From: Hanleya hanleyi
Taxonomy: Eukaryota > Mollusca > Polyplacophora > Lepidopleurida > Hanleyidae
Reading direction: 5' to 3'
NCBI GenBank assembly: GCA_036873755.1
Contig: JAVTVY010025091.1
Coordinates: 1 to 64,000 of the forward strand
Length of the DNA stretch: 64,000 nucleotides
The translations under genes and the position numbers were made by a program. Below the pieces are notes generated by a model. It did not search any database and was not told the origin of the DNA. It worked only from the letters and a program-made list of their open reading frames with translations. Positions 1 to 12,790 of this stretch are shown here, piece by piece; the first letter of the stretch is position 1; the number at the start of each line of letters is the position of its first letter.

Positions 1-322
1 CTTCAGTACAATTATGACAGTCATATCACAGAACTGTCACATTGCATACCCCATCCATCAAAACCAAGGTTAAATCATTGTACTTACATAAACGGTTTAT
101 ACGTTATCTGTATAAACCTGAACTTACATAACGAATTCTCACAAATAATTGTGTTTACAATAACCGACCTGAAGGGTCATCGAATAATATTTCGGAAATA
201 GGTTTTGTCAAAACACATCATAATACCACGGTTTGTGTGCATACAAGATTCACATACAATTGGTAAATGGAAAGTCGGAATTGATACATTTTATATGGTG
301 GTCCAGAATCGACATTTCACAA

Positions 323-1056
323 GGTGTGAAAGAAACGGTGGTCCCCAGAGACCAGCGTCCGGTCCCCTGTACTTCACCTAGATCGGACTCTGATATCCAA
401 GTGACGCTTTTCAAATGTCAGTGTCCGGGTTGGGTTAAATCATAGCCGGGACACAATATAACTAGGATATGAAATGCGGCCCTCTCTGTGATCTACTGTT
501 TGTCTCACTAATTGATATGTTGATGATAATTACGGCCGTTGTGATTGGTTAGTAAGTCTTAATCCCCGAATGGATTGTTGCGGGCGAACTGCCGCGTGAG
601 TTAGCAGCGGTTCAGACAGTTCCCTCCACAGTCCATTTTATTTGAATGATTGTTTTCAAATCAAAAAGTACACAACGTCAAGAATTAAAATTTATTTTGC
701 CATCTTTGTCAAATAAAGCATTAATTATGTTTCACTGGATACTAAACCCGTACGCATGCGTCCCGTAAACAAGTTCAATCACAACCCTGCTGTCGACATT
801 TCCCCTACTTTGTTTTACCTTGCCATCGATTATATTGAAGCTTTGATTAGCTTTGAAAAAGTTGGAAGTATCTCCAACGAAACGTCAGCTCCACAGCAAT
901 AAAGAAGTTGTTATCCATAGAATAGCATTGTGTTATATTGAAGAGGTCAATTTCCTATTATATAGTAGACTCTGATTCATATCCCTAGTTATATTGTGTC
1001 CCAGATCATAGCAAATGGGACACTCACATCTGGGAAATCACCGTTTGTCTTACAAC
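323..1056. mobile_element. Non-autonomous DNA transposon, GGTGTGAAAGAAACGGTGG ends
   Basis: The left end GGTGTGAAAGAAACGGTGG at 323 is answered on the opposite strand by GTTGTAAGACAAACGGTG ending at 1056. The inverted similarity continues inward: a GGGACACAATATAACTAGG block occurs at about 451-470 and again, inverted, near 985-1005. The total is about 734 bp with no coding capacity. The same terminal motif starts the 3.1-kb insertion at 40737, so the two belong to one family. Target duplication is not clear. Confidence 0.6.
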
Positions 1057-1890
1057 GGCTTCGACGGTATTAGATACACATATCTGAGAGCAGTGATGTA
1101 ATAGCTCTGTTCTATTTATCTGATGGAATGTAATGGACCATGCCTGTTAGATAAATGAAACGGCCAAACGGGGAAATGACATTACATTGGATTTATTGAC
1201 AATATTTTGTGGTATTGGTATTCGATCCTTATACGAGAAAGTTTCTTTTTTTCTGAGACTTTGGACTCGCAAATGGTTAGTTATATTGTACATTTTCTTC
1301 TAAACAAACAACTCAGATACATTTAATTGATGAATGATTTGCAATCTCTGGTCATTTGTTTGGTAAGCTTTAATTTAACACATCTGCCATCCATCAATAT
1401 TGCCATTATGCCTTTTTGGAGTGCTTCCTGTTCAGACTCGACCTAGGTGACCAACGGAGGAAACTCGGAATTAGCCTGTGTCATTCGCCGAATTTTCATT
1501 CCCATTATGATATTATTTGGTTCAGTTCTCCCACTTGACGTTTTATAAAGCTCAATGGGTCATTCACTTGAAGCCAATATGAGGCCTTTTGAGAAAAAAA
1601 ATGTTGACAATAATCAATAAGTCTAATGCATATCCATGAAATATCTTTGCTACAGTAATGGTTTCCAGTAAAGCACAGTACAAATCTCACATTGAATATT
1701 TAACCGTCGCCGATAAAGGAATTTTCGCGTCAATAATCGAATGACGGATTTCGTATAACAGTTAACACTAATTCAAAATGTTTTTCTAAATAAAAATAAT
1801 AACACAAGATGGTTTCCCTCAAGAGAGAAGCAGTCAACACTTTTCAATGGTGCCGGCAAGATATGACGATGATCTACATTATATAGCCTT

Positions 1891-2670
1891 AAAGGAATAG
1901 AAAATCCTTGAAAATAGTATGTTGTAAATGAAAGAATAGTTCCATTACTGTCCAAAAGTATTTTTATTTCCGATTTTCTCTAAACCAAATAATACGCATT
2001 TGATATATGTGTTTGTATGGTGGTCTGTTACGACTATATATCCATTTTCTTATCCTCTCAATTATTGCAGATACCCACAAAACACTCATCGTTATTCTGG
2101 TTCAACAGGGAAGTATACATATTTAGGAAAGTATTTTGGAGGTTGAACGTGGAACATTATTGCTTATTTAATGTCTAAACAACCATGTACGTAGATTACA
2201 TAATTGGGCCGAGATTATGCAACTGGTCCCAAAATATTTGTTTGCCATTTCACCAACATTTATCTGTCCGCAACTTCTTTAGGAAGCCCATGGTGTGCAA
2301 GGAGGTCTTCAACTGCAACCTGCCCACAGGTACATATTGAAAAATGTCGAATATATACTTGAGGGCTGCCCGTTACGTTATCAGCAAATAAGCAAAGATG
2401 GTTCCTCTCAGACATGCAGATTTGTTATTATGTCGGCGTCTAGTCCATATTACAGCGTGTATATCAGTACATTTGATTAAAGAAAAATTATAATATTGGG
2501 AAATATAAAAAAAGATAATAAGGAATGGCACTTACAGGCCACCATCCAAAGTTTATCGGCTTTTTGCTCAGTTGAAAAAAAAGTCGGAAAAATAAATAAA
2601 AATACTTTTGGACAGTGATGGAACTATTCTTTCATTTACAACATATATGTTTCAGGGATTTTCTATCTGA
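1891..2670. repeat. Inverted repeat pair inside the first foldback element
   Basis: The stretch 1891-1985 (containing 'ccattactgtccaaaagta') is matched in reverse complement by 2582-2670 ('acttttggacagtgatgg'). About 600 bp lies between the arms. The neighbouring segment 1775-1880 (- strand) also resembles 62862-62945, so parts of this block are dispersed repeat. No gene is recognised. Confidence 0.55.
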
Positions 2671-3835
2671 CCACTATTCTTTATCCAATCGCGGTATCTG
2701 AGTATCTGAGTCACGCTTTGAATGCGACTGTTGATTTAAAGACCGTATAGATTGAAAACACTTCATATTTCTAACAGAAATGCCTCGTGTTTCTAACAGA
2801 AATGGGAAAATACGCTACATATTTCCACTCATGTCACCTGATGACAACACGGACAGAGATTGTATGAATTTGTGTCTATACACTCGACGAACCTTATTTC
2901 TTTTTTGTTTTGGTGATCTGTTCATCTCAGTCACGCTTTAATTGTGCCTGCATGTTCATTCGACTATCATGATGACCATGCTTTAAACCATGCATCAAGA
3001 AATATCCCACCAACAGTGGTTCTCCATTTCATTATTCGTGAAATAAAACTATGCAGTTGTTTGTTGGAAGCTGAAAAATCGTACAGACCTTGGACACATG
3101 ATTTTTTTTACAGAAACAAAGGATCTCGTACGATAAGATGGACAAACGGCCCAGGCGAGCAGTTCATTCACAGCGGATCACGTGACTCAAGTGGAATTGA
3201 ATGGATTCGGGCAATGGGATTCGGGTTGACCGCCGAGAGCGCGGTTTGCAAGGCCAAGCATATTTTACTCGTGGCTTTCCACTCTTTTCCCTCGTATTAA
3301 ATTGATGCGGTTATATATCTTCGTGCCATCCCTGTTACGTTAATGCCGTTAATTGAATGAATAAAAAGATGAATACGGAAATGAAATGAATAGAGTTTAC
3401 TCTCCACTCGTTGAATTGAGTGTCCGCAAGTCTCATTTCATTAAGAGAACCAACGACAACTCTGGTAGGGTCATTTTTGTTTTGGCGTGTGCAACATACT
3501 GTAAATATACCCTCATGTGCGGTAGGTTACGAGCATCCTATATGGCGTTCGACTGACAACCACGCACAATGTGGTGAACAAGGGTAATCAGCAATGTTTA
3601 AAGTCCCGTATATTATGATGTGTTTTGACAAAACCTATTTCCGAAATATTATTCGATGACCCTTCAGGTCGGTTATTGTAAACACAATTATTTGTGAGAA
3701 TTCGTTATGTAAGTTCAGGTTTATACAGATAACGTATAAACCGTTTATGTAAGTACAATGATTTAACCTTGGTTTTGATGGATGGGGTATGCAATATGAC
3801 AGTTCTGTGATATGACTGTCATAATTGTACTGAAG

Positions 3836-6057
3836 CTGCGAGTACATCTATATCGGGTTAAGTTGACATTGTAAATATCTAGTATTGTATATAACGGAAT
3901 GAGCGGCATTTCATAGTCAGACTTTTAACACCAGGTCTCCCTGATGGCAGTACCGTCAGGTATCACCGAAGCTCATGCTTCCGATAATAGTATTTGCTAA
4001 CTCCAGTTCCGAGAAATGACTGACTACAGAACAGTCTGATGTTGATGAGGTTACCCTAGTTTGCCTACCAAATGATGCCGCTCATTCCTGAGATAGATGA
4101 AAATCAAATTTCGTAATGACTTTGTTACCAGGAACAAGACTGTAGCTTTCATAATGGCGTGGAATGAGTTTACAATAAATCGGCTTAATATTCAACATAC
4201 ATTTTCGTTGTATCCTCTTTCATTTAAAGACGTTGTCAAGACTTCGAGAAATCTCAGAAGCCGGACCTTAGAGCATCTATTATTGTTAGGTTTTGTGAAG
4301 ACGATCCCTGTGTCTTGAGACGACCAATGCGTTACAACATCTTATAGATCACGCGCACAAGCCCTGTCGTCTTTAAAGACCGCAAATTTCACAACCTGTG
4401 CTAAGGGCCGTATGGTCATGTCCACACTTGGCTGAGATACAATCCATCTCATGGATTTTTTTCGCTCTTGTGATGTGTTCGATATGCAGTCAGAATAATG
4501 GCCTTTGTGGGCTCATACGACTTCTTGTCAGTACAACGAAATCTTTTTTCCATTACCTCTATATGTCGCGCCTAATTGAAGCGCCTAATTGAAGCGCAAC
4601 ACTTTAAACTTCTTAGACTCAGACATTTTGGGAGAAATAAAGTTTGGAATCCATTGCGAGGTTTTACGGCTTTCATATTTATATAATTAAATTCTACCCG
4701 TATTGCTCGTAAATCCTGCGATTTGATTGGCTGATTAGTGCTAAATTTTTCGGTTCATACTTCAATGAATCTAAAAATATGATATGCCACGCCCACAACT
4801 GCACTACTTTTTCGTTGCTATAAATAACACTGGGTCACTGGCCGTAGTGTAAATCTATTCAGATTTTAGTACATAAATAATATATTTGCTCAAATAATGC
4901 CAACAGAAAACTCTAAAACCAACTGGAAAGAGTGAATTTAAATATTTATTTGTATTGAGAAAATTGTTTGTAAAATTACAAGAATTTCGAAGAGAAAAGA
5001 GCCGATATAATGTTTGTCGGTCCTGGAAATCAGATCAGCAATAAGTCGACATCTCCGTGACCTTGAACGAGATTTTGACATTAGGTTTTGCACCGATGGA
5101 AACGGGAATACGTCGTCCTCTCTCACGAAACCAAACACAAAATTTAACAAATTATACCGTCTTGACTGCCACGATAAGCGGATGTATGTAACAAGTACCG
5201 TACCGTACCGTACGGCAGATGTCCGATAAAATCCCTCCAGTCAAGGGGCCCCCGGGGGGGGGGGAGGGGGAGTGTTACAGAATGTTGATTCCACAAAACC
5301 TGTTGGGTGGCCTACGAGGGCAACATCATCAATCTCTGTTCACAAAGGCTGCTACACTTCGAAGTCTGTGAAAGAATATCAATTTTCGCGTTTTCTGTCT
5401 CTGATATCACACAAAATTATGCGTCCGCTCGAACACAACACAACACAGCACACTCCCTCGATTCCAGTCCACGTGTGACGGGTACAGGCGATGAAGGATG
5501 CAGAGTTTCATCACATTATTGATAGCGGAAACCGAAAGGGAGAAAGTTCCGTCATAAACTGCGACAGGGAATGTTCCTCAGCTCAGAACAACACATTGAT
5601 CAGTGAAATCGTCCTCCGTATGCCTACCCGGGGCGCGGTAAAACAGCAAGAAAATGCATCGCCCAGTCTGATCATCGGCTCTGAATGGAATATTCCCGGC
5701 AAGGCCAACTCAACTCGAACAATTTTTCCTCTTCTGCATGGTTTCATATCTCATTCTTCCTTCGCAGAATTTCCTGTGTGTTTCAGTTTTCCTGACCTAA
5801 ATGATTATCCCTGACTGAGAAGTTTTCCTCCATACACAATGTGCAACAAACTGTCAAACTGAAAACTGTTTGAACCGCGCTAGGCCTACCGAGTGACGTG
5901 CGCGTGCACCGAGACGTTGCTAGGAGTTACGAACTTTGCTGACTGTATTTATACGCGCAGGGGTTTTCCCGTTACAAGAATTAAACCGAAGAATTCGTTC
6001 GTTTCACGTTCAATTTCTTCTCTTATTGAATTACTTTTGCTTGATTAATTTAATTAT
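3836..6057. other. Non-coding stretch, no gene recognised
   Basis: No open frame here resembles a known family. Local features are a run of GTACC units near 5195-5212, a G-rich tract near 5249-5270, and an AT-rich segment 4640-4830 that reads like dispersed repeat. The overlapping frames at 5272-5522 and 5491-5814 have no domain I recognise. Confidence 0.5.
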
Positions 6058-6213
6058 AAGGATTGACTGTGATTTTTTTTACGTTCATTGGGGTATGAAC
6101 TTAAAAACCGCTGTGCAAACTTTGTATGATCCGCTACGCGGAATCATACAGTTTGCACAGCGGTTTTTAAGTTCATACTCCAATGAACGTAAAAAAAATC
6201 ACAGTCAATCCTT
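6058..6213. repeat. Near-perfect 156-bp hairpin
   Basis: The left arm starts AAGGATTGACTGTGA and the right arm ends with its reverse complement. Arms of about 75 bases meet at a small loop around 'ccgctacgcgg' (6131-6141). I find one substitution (gggtatg against actcc on the other side) and a 2-base offset near the loop. No coding capacity. It is probably a hairpin MITE; transcripts would fold into a long stem. Confidence 0.8.
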
Positions 6214-9200
6214 AAACAGCCTTAATAATATCAATCGGGTTGACAAATAAACTTGATTAATTTTTCGCTCTTCAGGCAGTCGAGGTCATTTTGTTGAATG
6301 GAGGTGTTATCTTGGAGCATAGGAAACCAGACATTTCTCATTACTGTACTTTGTGTTCTCGGAGAGCGAAATGTGACATTCGCCATCTTGGAATTGAATG
6401 ATCTTAATCTATCATACGTAAACAATCCATCAGACGATTTCGAGAACATTTCCATTGCAATACTTCATTCTCACAATACATGGTTATAGTTAGGCGATTT
6501 GAAGTTGGTACTTTAATATTCCAACCTCTTGGACCGCCATATTGAATGTATGAAATATTTCTCTATTAGAAACATTCCCGTTTGAATATATGACTGGCAG
6601 AACATATGATTTGACACTCAAATCGCCCTTCTATGTGTCATCGTTCACGAAATAGAGTTTCTCTTCCAAAACGACCGCCATCTTGGAAAATATGGCGCTT
6701 TCAACTCGTCCACATTTTTGTAGCTTGTCATTACTCAGTTCCATGAATTAATTAATTAATTTAAGGTATAGTGATAAATGTGCACCAGCGGCCCCGGATG
6801 ATCGAGCAGAACAATGCCAATTATAGACCGTCTAAATCATTATAAAACATTTGGAGTGACTTGCCGGCGAGATTGATAGATTACATAAATGCAAATATAG
6901 AAACAATGTAAACAAATGGTATAAGAAATTATAAACAATTAAAACACCATAAACTATTTAAGTTCGATATATTATGATGATAACATCAAGAATACTAAAA
7001 TACATCTGAATGGAATGTAACCTGCTGTAAGATGGCTATAAAATTGGATTAAATGCACCATAGCGTGATTATTATTAAACTGAGCAATAAGAAAAATTAA
7101 GATTGCATCAAGAACATTGCGTATTTTAGATTCAAAACACTGCGTGGAGCTAAAAATATCAGCGAAAACGGTATTACAAATCCCAGTGTTCTTGGTATAT
7201 GAACAGTTCATTATAGTAATATTTATTCGGGTTCTTGAGGGGAGAAGATAATCCATATGTCCTAGGCTCCCGGATGAAGCTGAAAAAATATATGTGATAC
7301 AATGTAGGAGCTATTGATTTTCTGATTTAACTGATTTAAAATACAGTGGAAATAAAATGCCTCTAAACGTTTGTGTCGACATTGAACATGCAGAAGAGAG
7401 AAATGTCTACGAGCACCAGAGTATCTCAAATCAGTGTGTGGTTTATCTAATTTATCACGCAGTTTTTGCGAAGAAAAACAACAAAAACTAGACATTGTTG
7501 GCACAATGACGCGGTATTTCCCTTCTTACTGCAAATGAGTAAATACATGGTCGCAGGCCGCTTTGGTCGCGACCATTTTTTTTTGTTTTGGTCGCTTTAC
7601 ACGCACAGACACGCTTTTTTCACATTGCTTGTTACCACCTTATAGTTTTTTATTGCGTTTTTCTTCTAACAAACTTGCCTATGTTGGTAAGCAGCAGCTG
7701 CTGAACATATTTCCGAGCTCTATTTGGGCCCTAGATGGCTCCTTCATCGATCCGGAAATGTTAGTACGTTGAAATGTGTTTAGAAAATTGTCCCTGGAGT
7801 CCAAACAATGGCTTGAATGGAGAAAGTTAGGCTTGAGTTTTGGTCGCCTGGAGACTGTGCTTCTGACAGACTGTTTTTCTTCCCGACAAAAAGACCCTAA
7901 ATATCGACGGTCATGTGACATGAAGCAAAATTGGTTCCATAATTGCATTTGTACCAAGAAATACGAGATCATTGTCACCGAAATAACTCATTCTTGGAAG
8001 TACCAGGCAACAAATTAGAAGTTCGCATCTATTGCGGTTCAAGAGTTATAATGTTTTCAAAAATGAGCCAGCCCCGTCATGTAACATGACATCAATTTTA
8101 TTGCCAACACGGAATACCTCGAGTGCTACAGCCGAATCGCTATAGCGAAATTGACAGCGGCAATTGAATAGATGAAATCAACAAATGACGACAAACAGGG
8201 CGAGAGAACCATTTAACGGCGTAATAGTTAGGGAAAATTGTCTTTTTAATATCTCTAAACCTATCGAAGCTTCATTCCTGAAATTTCACAGGCATATACA
8301 TATATATATTCTCTCAATGTCCTGTGAATATGGTGCGGATTGGAGTTGCAGTTTCGCCATGGCATCAAAAAAGTGAAAATTTCAAATTTTGTGAAATATC
8401 TCCTATACTTTCTGGTACCTTTTTTCTCGTTCTAGTTCTTTTCTGTGACGTCATGTAATGACCTATATTTATATGCAAATTTTAAGTCCGGGTGAGGAAC
8501 AGTTTTCTCATGACAGCCCTTCAAGTGTGAAAATGTAAAGGGCCATTACTCTGGAACCAAGGTTAAGGTCAGGTCAAAATTTGTATGACTTCCTTCCTGA
8601 GTGATGGGGAACATGTGTGCTGAATTACAGATTCCTAGTCCTTATACTTTTCACAAAATCAAGTAAATCACTTTTGGTATCCGGTGATATTCAAGGTCAA
8701 GGTCAAATCGGATCGTTTTGTTTTTACTGTCAAACGAAAGACCATCAAACGTTCTTTCCTCAGTCGTAGTATGATGGCTGCCAGTGACTTACTTTTCAAG
8801 TAAATTGAAGCCGTATTTTCCATATTTAGATGCTTACCACTTCAAAGGGCAAGGTCAACGCCGAGTTCTGACACAAGTTCTGACCTTGAGACATCATGTA
8901 GATCATGTGACCTTATTTTCAGGCTGATCGCATAAGCCGTTCAGAAGGTGACCACTGAACTTTGCACTCATATAGAAACGTTCCTGGAGGTCAAAGGTCA
9001 AATTTAAGGTCACATACGTTTTAGTCATTAAAGTGTTCATTAATGTTAAAAGAATCAATGCCGTAGCTCATTTCCTTGGAAAATGACGTATTTTGAGAAT
9101 CATTAAAGGGGAGATAACTACTTTTTCTTGTTACGTAACACTTCAAAAATATAACTACAGCATGGCCATATATAAGACTTACCAACCATGTACTTTCTAT

Positions 9201-9554
9201 GGGATATGTTCTTTAGTTTTGACTGTACACCGCTAACAAGGAAAACAGCACCAGGGGAGATAACTCGAAAACTGCTTGTCTGACCTACTTATTTTATTCG
9301 CTCATTTTGTTGAGAAAAGCTTCAAACACTTGCTTCCCAAATGTCAACTTCGTCTTCCAAACCGTTTGCTCAATATTCGCAAAATAAAATTTGACTTTGC
9401 TCGCTTCTATCTTATTAGGTCAAGGTCAAGGTCATTTGTCCAAATAATATGCATAACTTCAGACGTATATCTAACCGTGTGCCCTATATCTAAGCTCTAC
9501 AGTGAGGCTTTGAAGACGTTTCGTTGGACACAAATTTGGATAGCATAATAATAA
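6214..9554. other. Non-coding stretch with AGGTCA-rich repeat
   Basis: No gene is recognised. From about 8520 to 9435 the hexamer AGGTCA or its relatives recur, including AGGTCAAAGGTCA near 8990-9004 and AGGTCAAGGTCAAGGTCA at 9418-9435. This matches the 'gaccttgacctt' type repeat common in mollusc DNA. The remainder, including the short open frames at 7262-8018, shows no recognisable domain. Confidence 0.5.
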
Positions 9555-9715
9555 AAATCCGTAGAATAACAAAAGGTCTATCCATTGGAAATGGAAAGAG
9601 CTAATAAAAAATTCGAAAATCCTGACCGAAGAATCGTCCAAAAATGCTCTTTTTAAAAATGACGTCACAGTGACGCCCATCATGGAAGCCATCTTGGATT
9701 GTTTTACATTGTTTT
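9555..9715 (+). mobile_element. Fragment of the TGACGTCA-containing MITE family
   Basis: The motif 'aaaatgacgtcacagtgacg' followed by 'gccatcttggatt' matches the 3' part of the copies at 38966-39534 and 41709-42188. Only about 160 bp is present. It directly abuts a SINE on the other strand. Confidence 0.55.
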
Positions 9716-9734
9716 ACATTGTTTTAGCTACCTG

Positions 9735-10000
9735 TAACAGAGTAGATCTGATGCTGCCATTTTATAGTGCTGTCCCACTGAAATATCTTGCCGTAGGCAT
9801 CCATGACACCCCACTCAGTTACATTGTACTGACACCGAGCGAACCAGTCCTTGTTCGATCCTTTTAATGCTGAGCGAAAGCGAGGAAGCGACAAGTTCTA
9901 TTTTTTTTTCAAGTCTTTGATATGACTCGGTCTGGAATTGAACCCAGTACCTTCCGCTTACGTGCCCGACGCTCTATCCACTAGGCCACCGCAGTCCGGT
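9735..10000 (-). mobile_element. tRNA-derived SINE
   Basis: Read on the - strand, the head runs from about 10000 downward. It has an A-box-like TGGCCTAGTGGATAGAGCG and a B-box-like GGTTCAATTCC about 40 bases later, as in a tRNA gene. The anticodon arm does not pair well, so this is not a working tRNA. An A-rich linker and a body with 'ggtgtcagtacaatgtaact' follow. That body resembles widespread molluscan tRNA-SINEs (RUDI-type is my guess, from memory). Confidence 0.65.
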
Positions 10001-10677
10001 AAGAAAGATATCTGTGTGTGTGGAGGGGGGGGGGGGGGATTTTTCATATCACGTGTTGATATTCTTAACCACAGTTTCGCTACAAGTGTTGAGAAGCTTG
10101 GTAATAGTTTGTAAGATGGAATTAGTCAGATTATTGAAGATATACATCCCAGCTTGGTACATGTATAAGATTTATTTGCACCTGTGGACCCGCTTCAATT
10201 ATTGAGTTATTCCCCATGTACAGCATGAATCTGGCATCAGAAAAGAAGAGTTGCAACCATTTACTGAATTCCGTCTGATTTTAGGTATGGTACGTTCATA
10301 CAGGTAATACGACCGCAACAGTTGTATGTCACAGACGTTAATCTGTGTTAAATTAATCTGGGTTGTCTAGACATTCAGTATCTACATGTACTTTGAATTC
10401 AACTCCAGATTTGTGTTTATTTTATTTTAGAATTTCTTAAAATATGGGGCGATCACTGAATCAATAGGAAAACAAAAAAAGTGGGTCACTGCTACACACA
10501 TATAGGAGGTTAAATTTCATAAATGATTGTATATAGCCTAAATAATTAATATTTAATGGTTTAAGGATTTCTTTTTTTTTCTCGTGCACCTAAAATTGAA
10601 AGTCCATCTGACCATTCTGACGATAAGATACCATGCCATTCTTCTAAATATCATAATACTATCATCTCGGTAAAGTC
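10001..10677. other. Non-coding flank of the large inverted repeat
   Basis: A G-run at 10024-10039 is followed by AT-rich sequence. I see no gene, RNA or repeat that I can name. Confidence 0.4.
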
Positions 10678-11519
10678 ACACTGTGAACTAGGACAACGTG
10701 AGATCGGACATTTTGTGCATTTAACGTGATTTTGCTCGGGTTCGCTTTGATATGTCTTGTCTGAGCTGTCTGACTAACATGCCTTTGCTCACGTTGGATT
10801 CAGCAATCTATCGTCACTTTTCGCGCGCTCATTGAACCGCGAGCAAAGAACGTGGCGATCATCACGCTGTATCGAGCAGTCTTTGTTCACCTGTAATCCT
10901 CTTATAATCCGCTGAACGTTTTCTTCCTCACTGCTAACATTGTCAGCTTATAAGCTGGCTAACGCATAAATTATCTTGCCCGTACAAGGTTCAAGCAGCC
11001 TTCGCTGGGTTTAACTTATTAAATACCATATGCTCCCTCACTGTTATTCCCACGATCATGCGCTACTGTATGCTAAAGTCCCCTTTCCGATTTAAGCTAT
11101 TATGTAACTCTAACCTACAGACCATTTTACAAACACAACCTCGGCAAGCATTAAGCTGAATGTAATTATATTCTGGACATTGAAAGTTTTGAAATTGTAA
11201 TAATATTTATCCAACTTAATTTCCGTTGTACCTTTCTTTTCCATTTTCTGAATAACGTTTTAAATCTGCTGCTATGTAGTATTTGTCACATGGTTTCAAT
11301 GAATCAGCATTAAACTGGATCAAACGTAATACGCGAATAATTAAACTCTGTTTAGTAAACGAAAATGGATAAACGAAAGTCCTCCCAATAGTCCATGCAG
11401 AGATTATAATTAGCAGGCATATGGTCCAAGAATATTTTCAAATGTTACAAAAGACTAACCAGAGAAGTGTTATATTACAGTTACAACAAATGTAGTTTCC
11501 CAGACCTGCAATCAGGACA

Positions 11520-11586
11520 TTTGGGCACGCAACATTTCGGCATGCGACATTTCGGTAAGCAACATTTCCGCACGCGACATTTCGGC
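11520..11586. repeat. 15-bp minisatellite, left arm
   Basis: About four units of the type 'gcatgcgacatttcg' lie in tandem. Related 'ccgaaatgtcgc' motifs recur singly at about 11853, 11996 and 12038. The unit length is a multiple of three, so the - strand reads as a Cys/Lys-rich open frame (units such as KCRMP). I regard that as a by-product of the repeat, not a gene. Confidence 0.6.
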
Positions 11587-12465
11587 ACAAAATGAAGGGT
11601 ACGACGTTTCGGCAACTTTTTGTCTCGCCAAATTAAGCTAAATATAAAAAAAATAAATTCTTTTTTAACATATTTTAACATATGTATAGATCATTTTAAG
11701 GGTTACCAAGTTAAGGATTTTCGTAGTTACCCACGATTATCCGCGACAGTTCGATAACCTTATTTAGACATATTAAGGTTGGTTGATGAGGTTTTCAATA
11801 GTAATAAAATGACAACATGTCTTTCTAAACCAACTGCATATGTGAAATAATGTTGCCGAAATGTCGCAGATATTCGCGACCAGAGAATCTACAACTTGCT
11901 AACCCCTAAAATGACATGTTTATATATTAAAGATATGTTAAAAAAAGATGTGAAAATCTTAAATTTTAAAATAATTTGGCCTATAGAAAAGGTGCCGAAA
12001 TGTCATACTCTCCACTTTGTGTCAAAATGCCGCGTTCCGAAATGTCGCGAATATTCAGAAAGAACATGTCTGAAAGTGTTGCTAAATTCAATTCTCGTCG
12101 GAGAACGTTATGAAATGCAAAGATGAAATATCTCATTTGAAGTCTGTTATACATCATAGCTTCGATTCCAGTATTAGTGGTTGCAGACTATGTTATATGA
12201 AGCTGAGGTGTTTTTATCTGTAGGTTATATCATGGTGATAGCTCCAATTATCAGATCGTAAGTAGTAGTATAACAGCATCTTCGACCCACTTTTGTGGTG
12301 TCACGTGGAGGTCACGTTATCGTAGAAGTCAAGGCCGCTATAAGTCCGGAAATGACCCTTGGGGGCATGTATTCCTCCGCGGTGATGCGGTCCGACGGTG
12401 ATACGGTCGCGGGGAGAAGCCTCCGCGGACAGAAAGTAGTCCAGAGAATTCAAATACACTGGGAA

Positions 12466-12562
12466 GATTCTCCGGCAATGTCCGGGAATCTCCTGGAATG
12501 TCAGGCAATCTCTGGGTATGTCCGGTCATCTCCGGCAATGTCCGGCCATCTCCGGGAGAATA
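12466..12562. repeat. 20-bp minisatellite rich in TCCGG, left arm
   Basis: Around five units of the form CATCTCCGGCAATGTCCGG occur with substitutions. The mirror copy is in the right arm at about 21228-21335. Open frames crossing it on both strands are repeat artefacts. Confidence 0.65.
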
Positions 12563-12699
12563 TAAGGGTCAATAAGCCTGTAATGCCAAAGCATCAATGG
12601 AATGCATGGAACAGGCTCCGCGACAATATCGCCAGAACTATGCCCAGCATAAATGGCAAGTGGGAAACTCTCGTCATAGCCATACAGTGGGAGAATGGA

Positions 12700-12790
12700 A
12701 AGGGTCCCAGCGGAACTACAACCCGGGTTACTCTCTCCAGAAGCAGACACGTTATCCACTACCCCATACAAACCAAGGTTTAAAATATCC
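12700..12790 (-). mobile_element. tRNA-like SINE head, left arm
   Basis: Read on the - strand, this is the partner of the tRNA-like block in the right arm at 21008-21085. It has an A-box-like region (GGGTAGTGGATAACG) and a B-box-like GGTTGTAGTTCC. The B box departs from the GGTTCGANTCC consensus more than the right-arm copy does. Confidence 0.5.

Larger units (their letters stand above)
1..3835. mobile_element. Foldback-like element with 225-bp inverted ends
   Basis: Bases 1-225 are the reverse complement of 3611-3835 without gaps; I see one mismatch (around position 40). The arms probably continue left of the window, because the match runs to base 1. About 3.4 kb lies between them, holding a smaller transposon (323-1056) and another inverted pair (1891-1985 with 2582-2670). 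Short open frames here, including one of 118 codons at 2944-3300, match no family I know. No transposase is visible, so the element would be non-autonomous. An inverted segmental duplication is the alternative. Confidence 0.7.

Noticed and set aside
2944..3300. 118-codon frame as a transposase
   Set aside because: No catalytic motif or known domain is visible; it lies between foldback arms but cannot be supported as coding.
9920..10000. A functional tRNA gene on the - strand
   Set aside because: A- and B-box motifs are present, but the anticodon arm does not pair and a SINE body follows.
11481..11681. Cys-rich small protein on the - strand (and its mirror at 22059-22265)
   Set aside because: The Cys/Lys pattern comes from a 15-bp tandem repeat whose length is a multiple of three.
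12295..12783. 162-codon open frame on the + strand
   Set aside because: It crosses a minisatellite and a SINE, and overlapping frames are open on both strands. The mirror arm does not preserve the frame.
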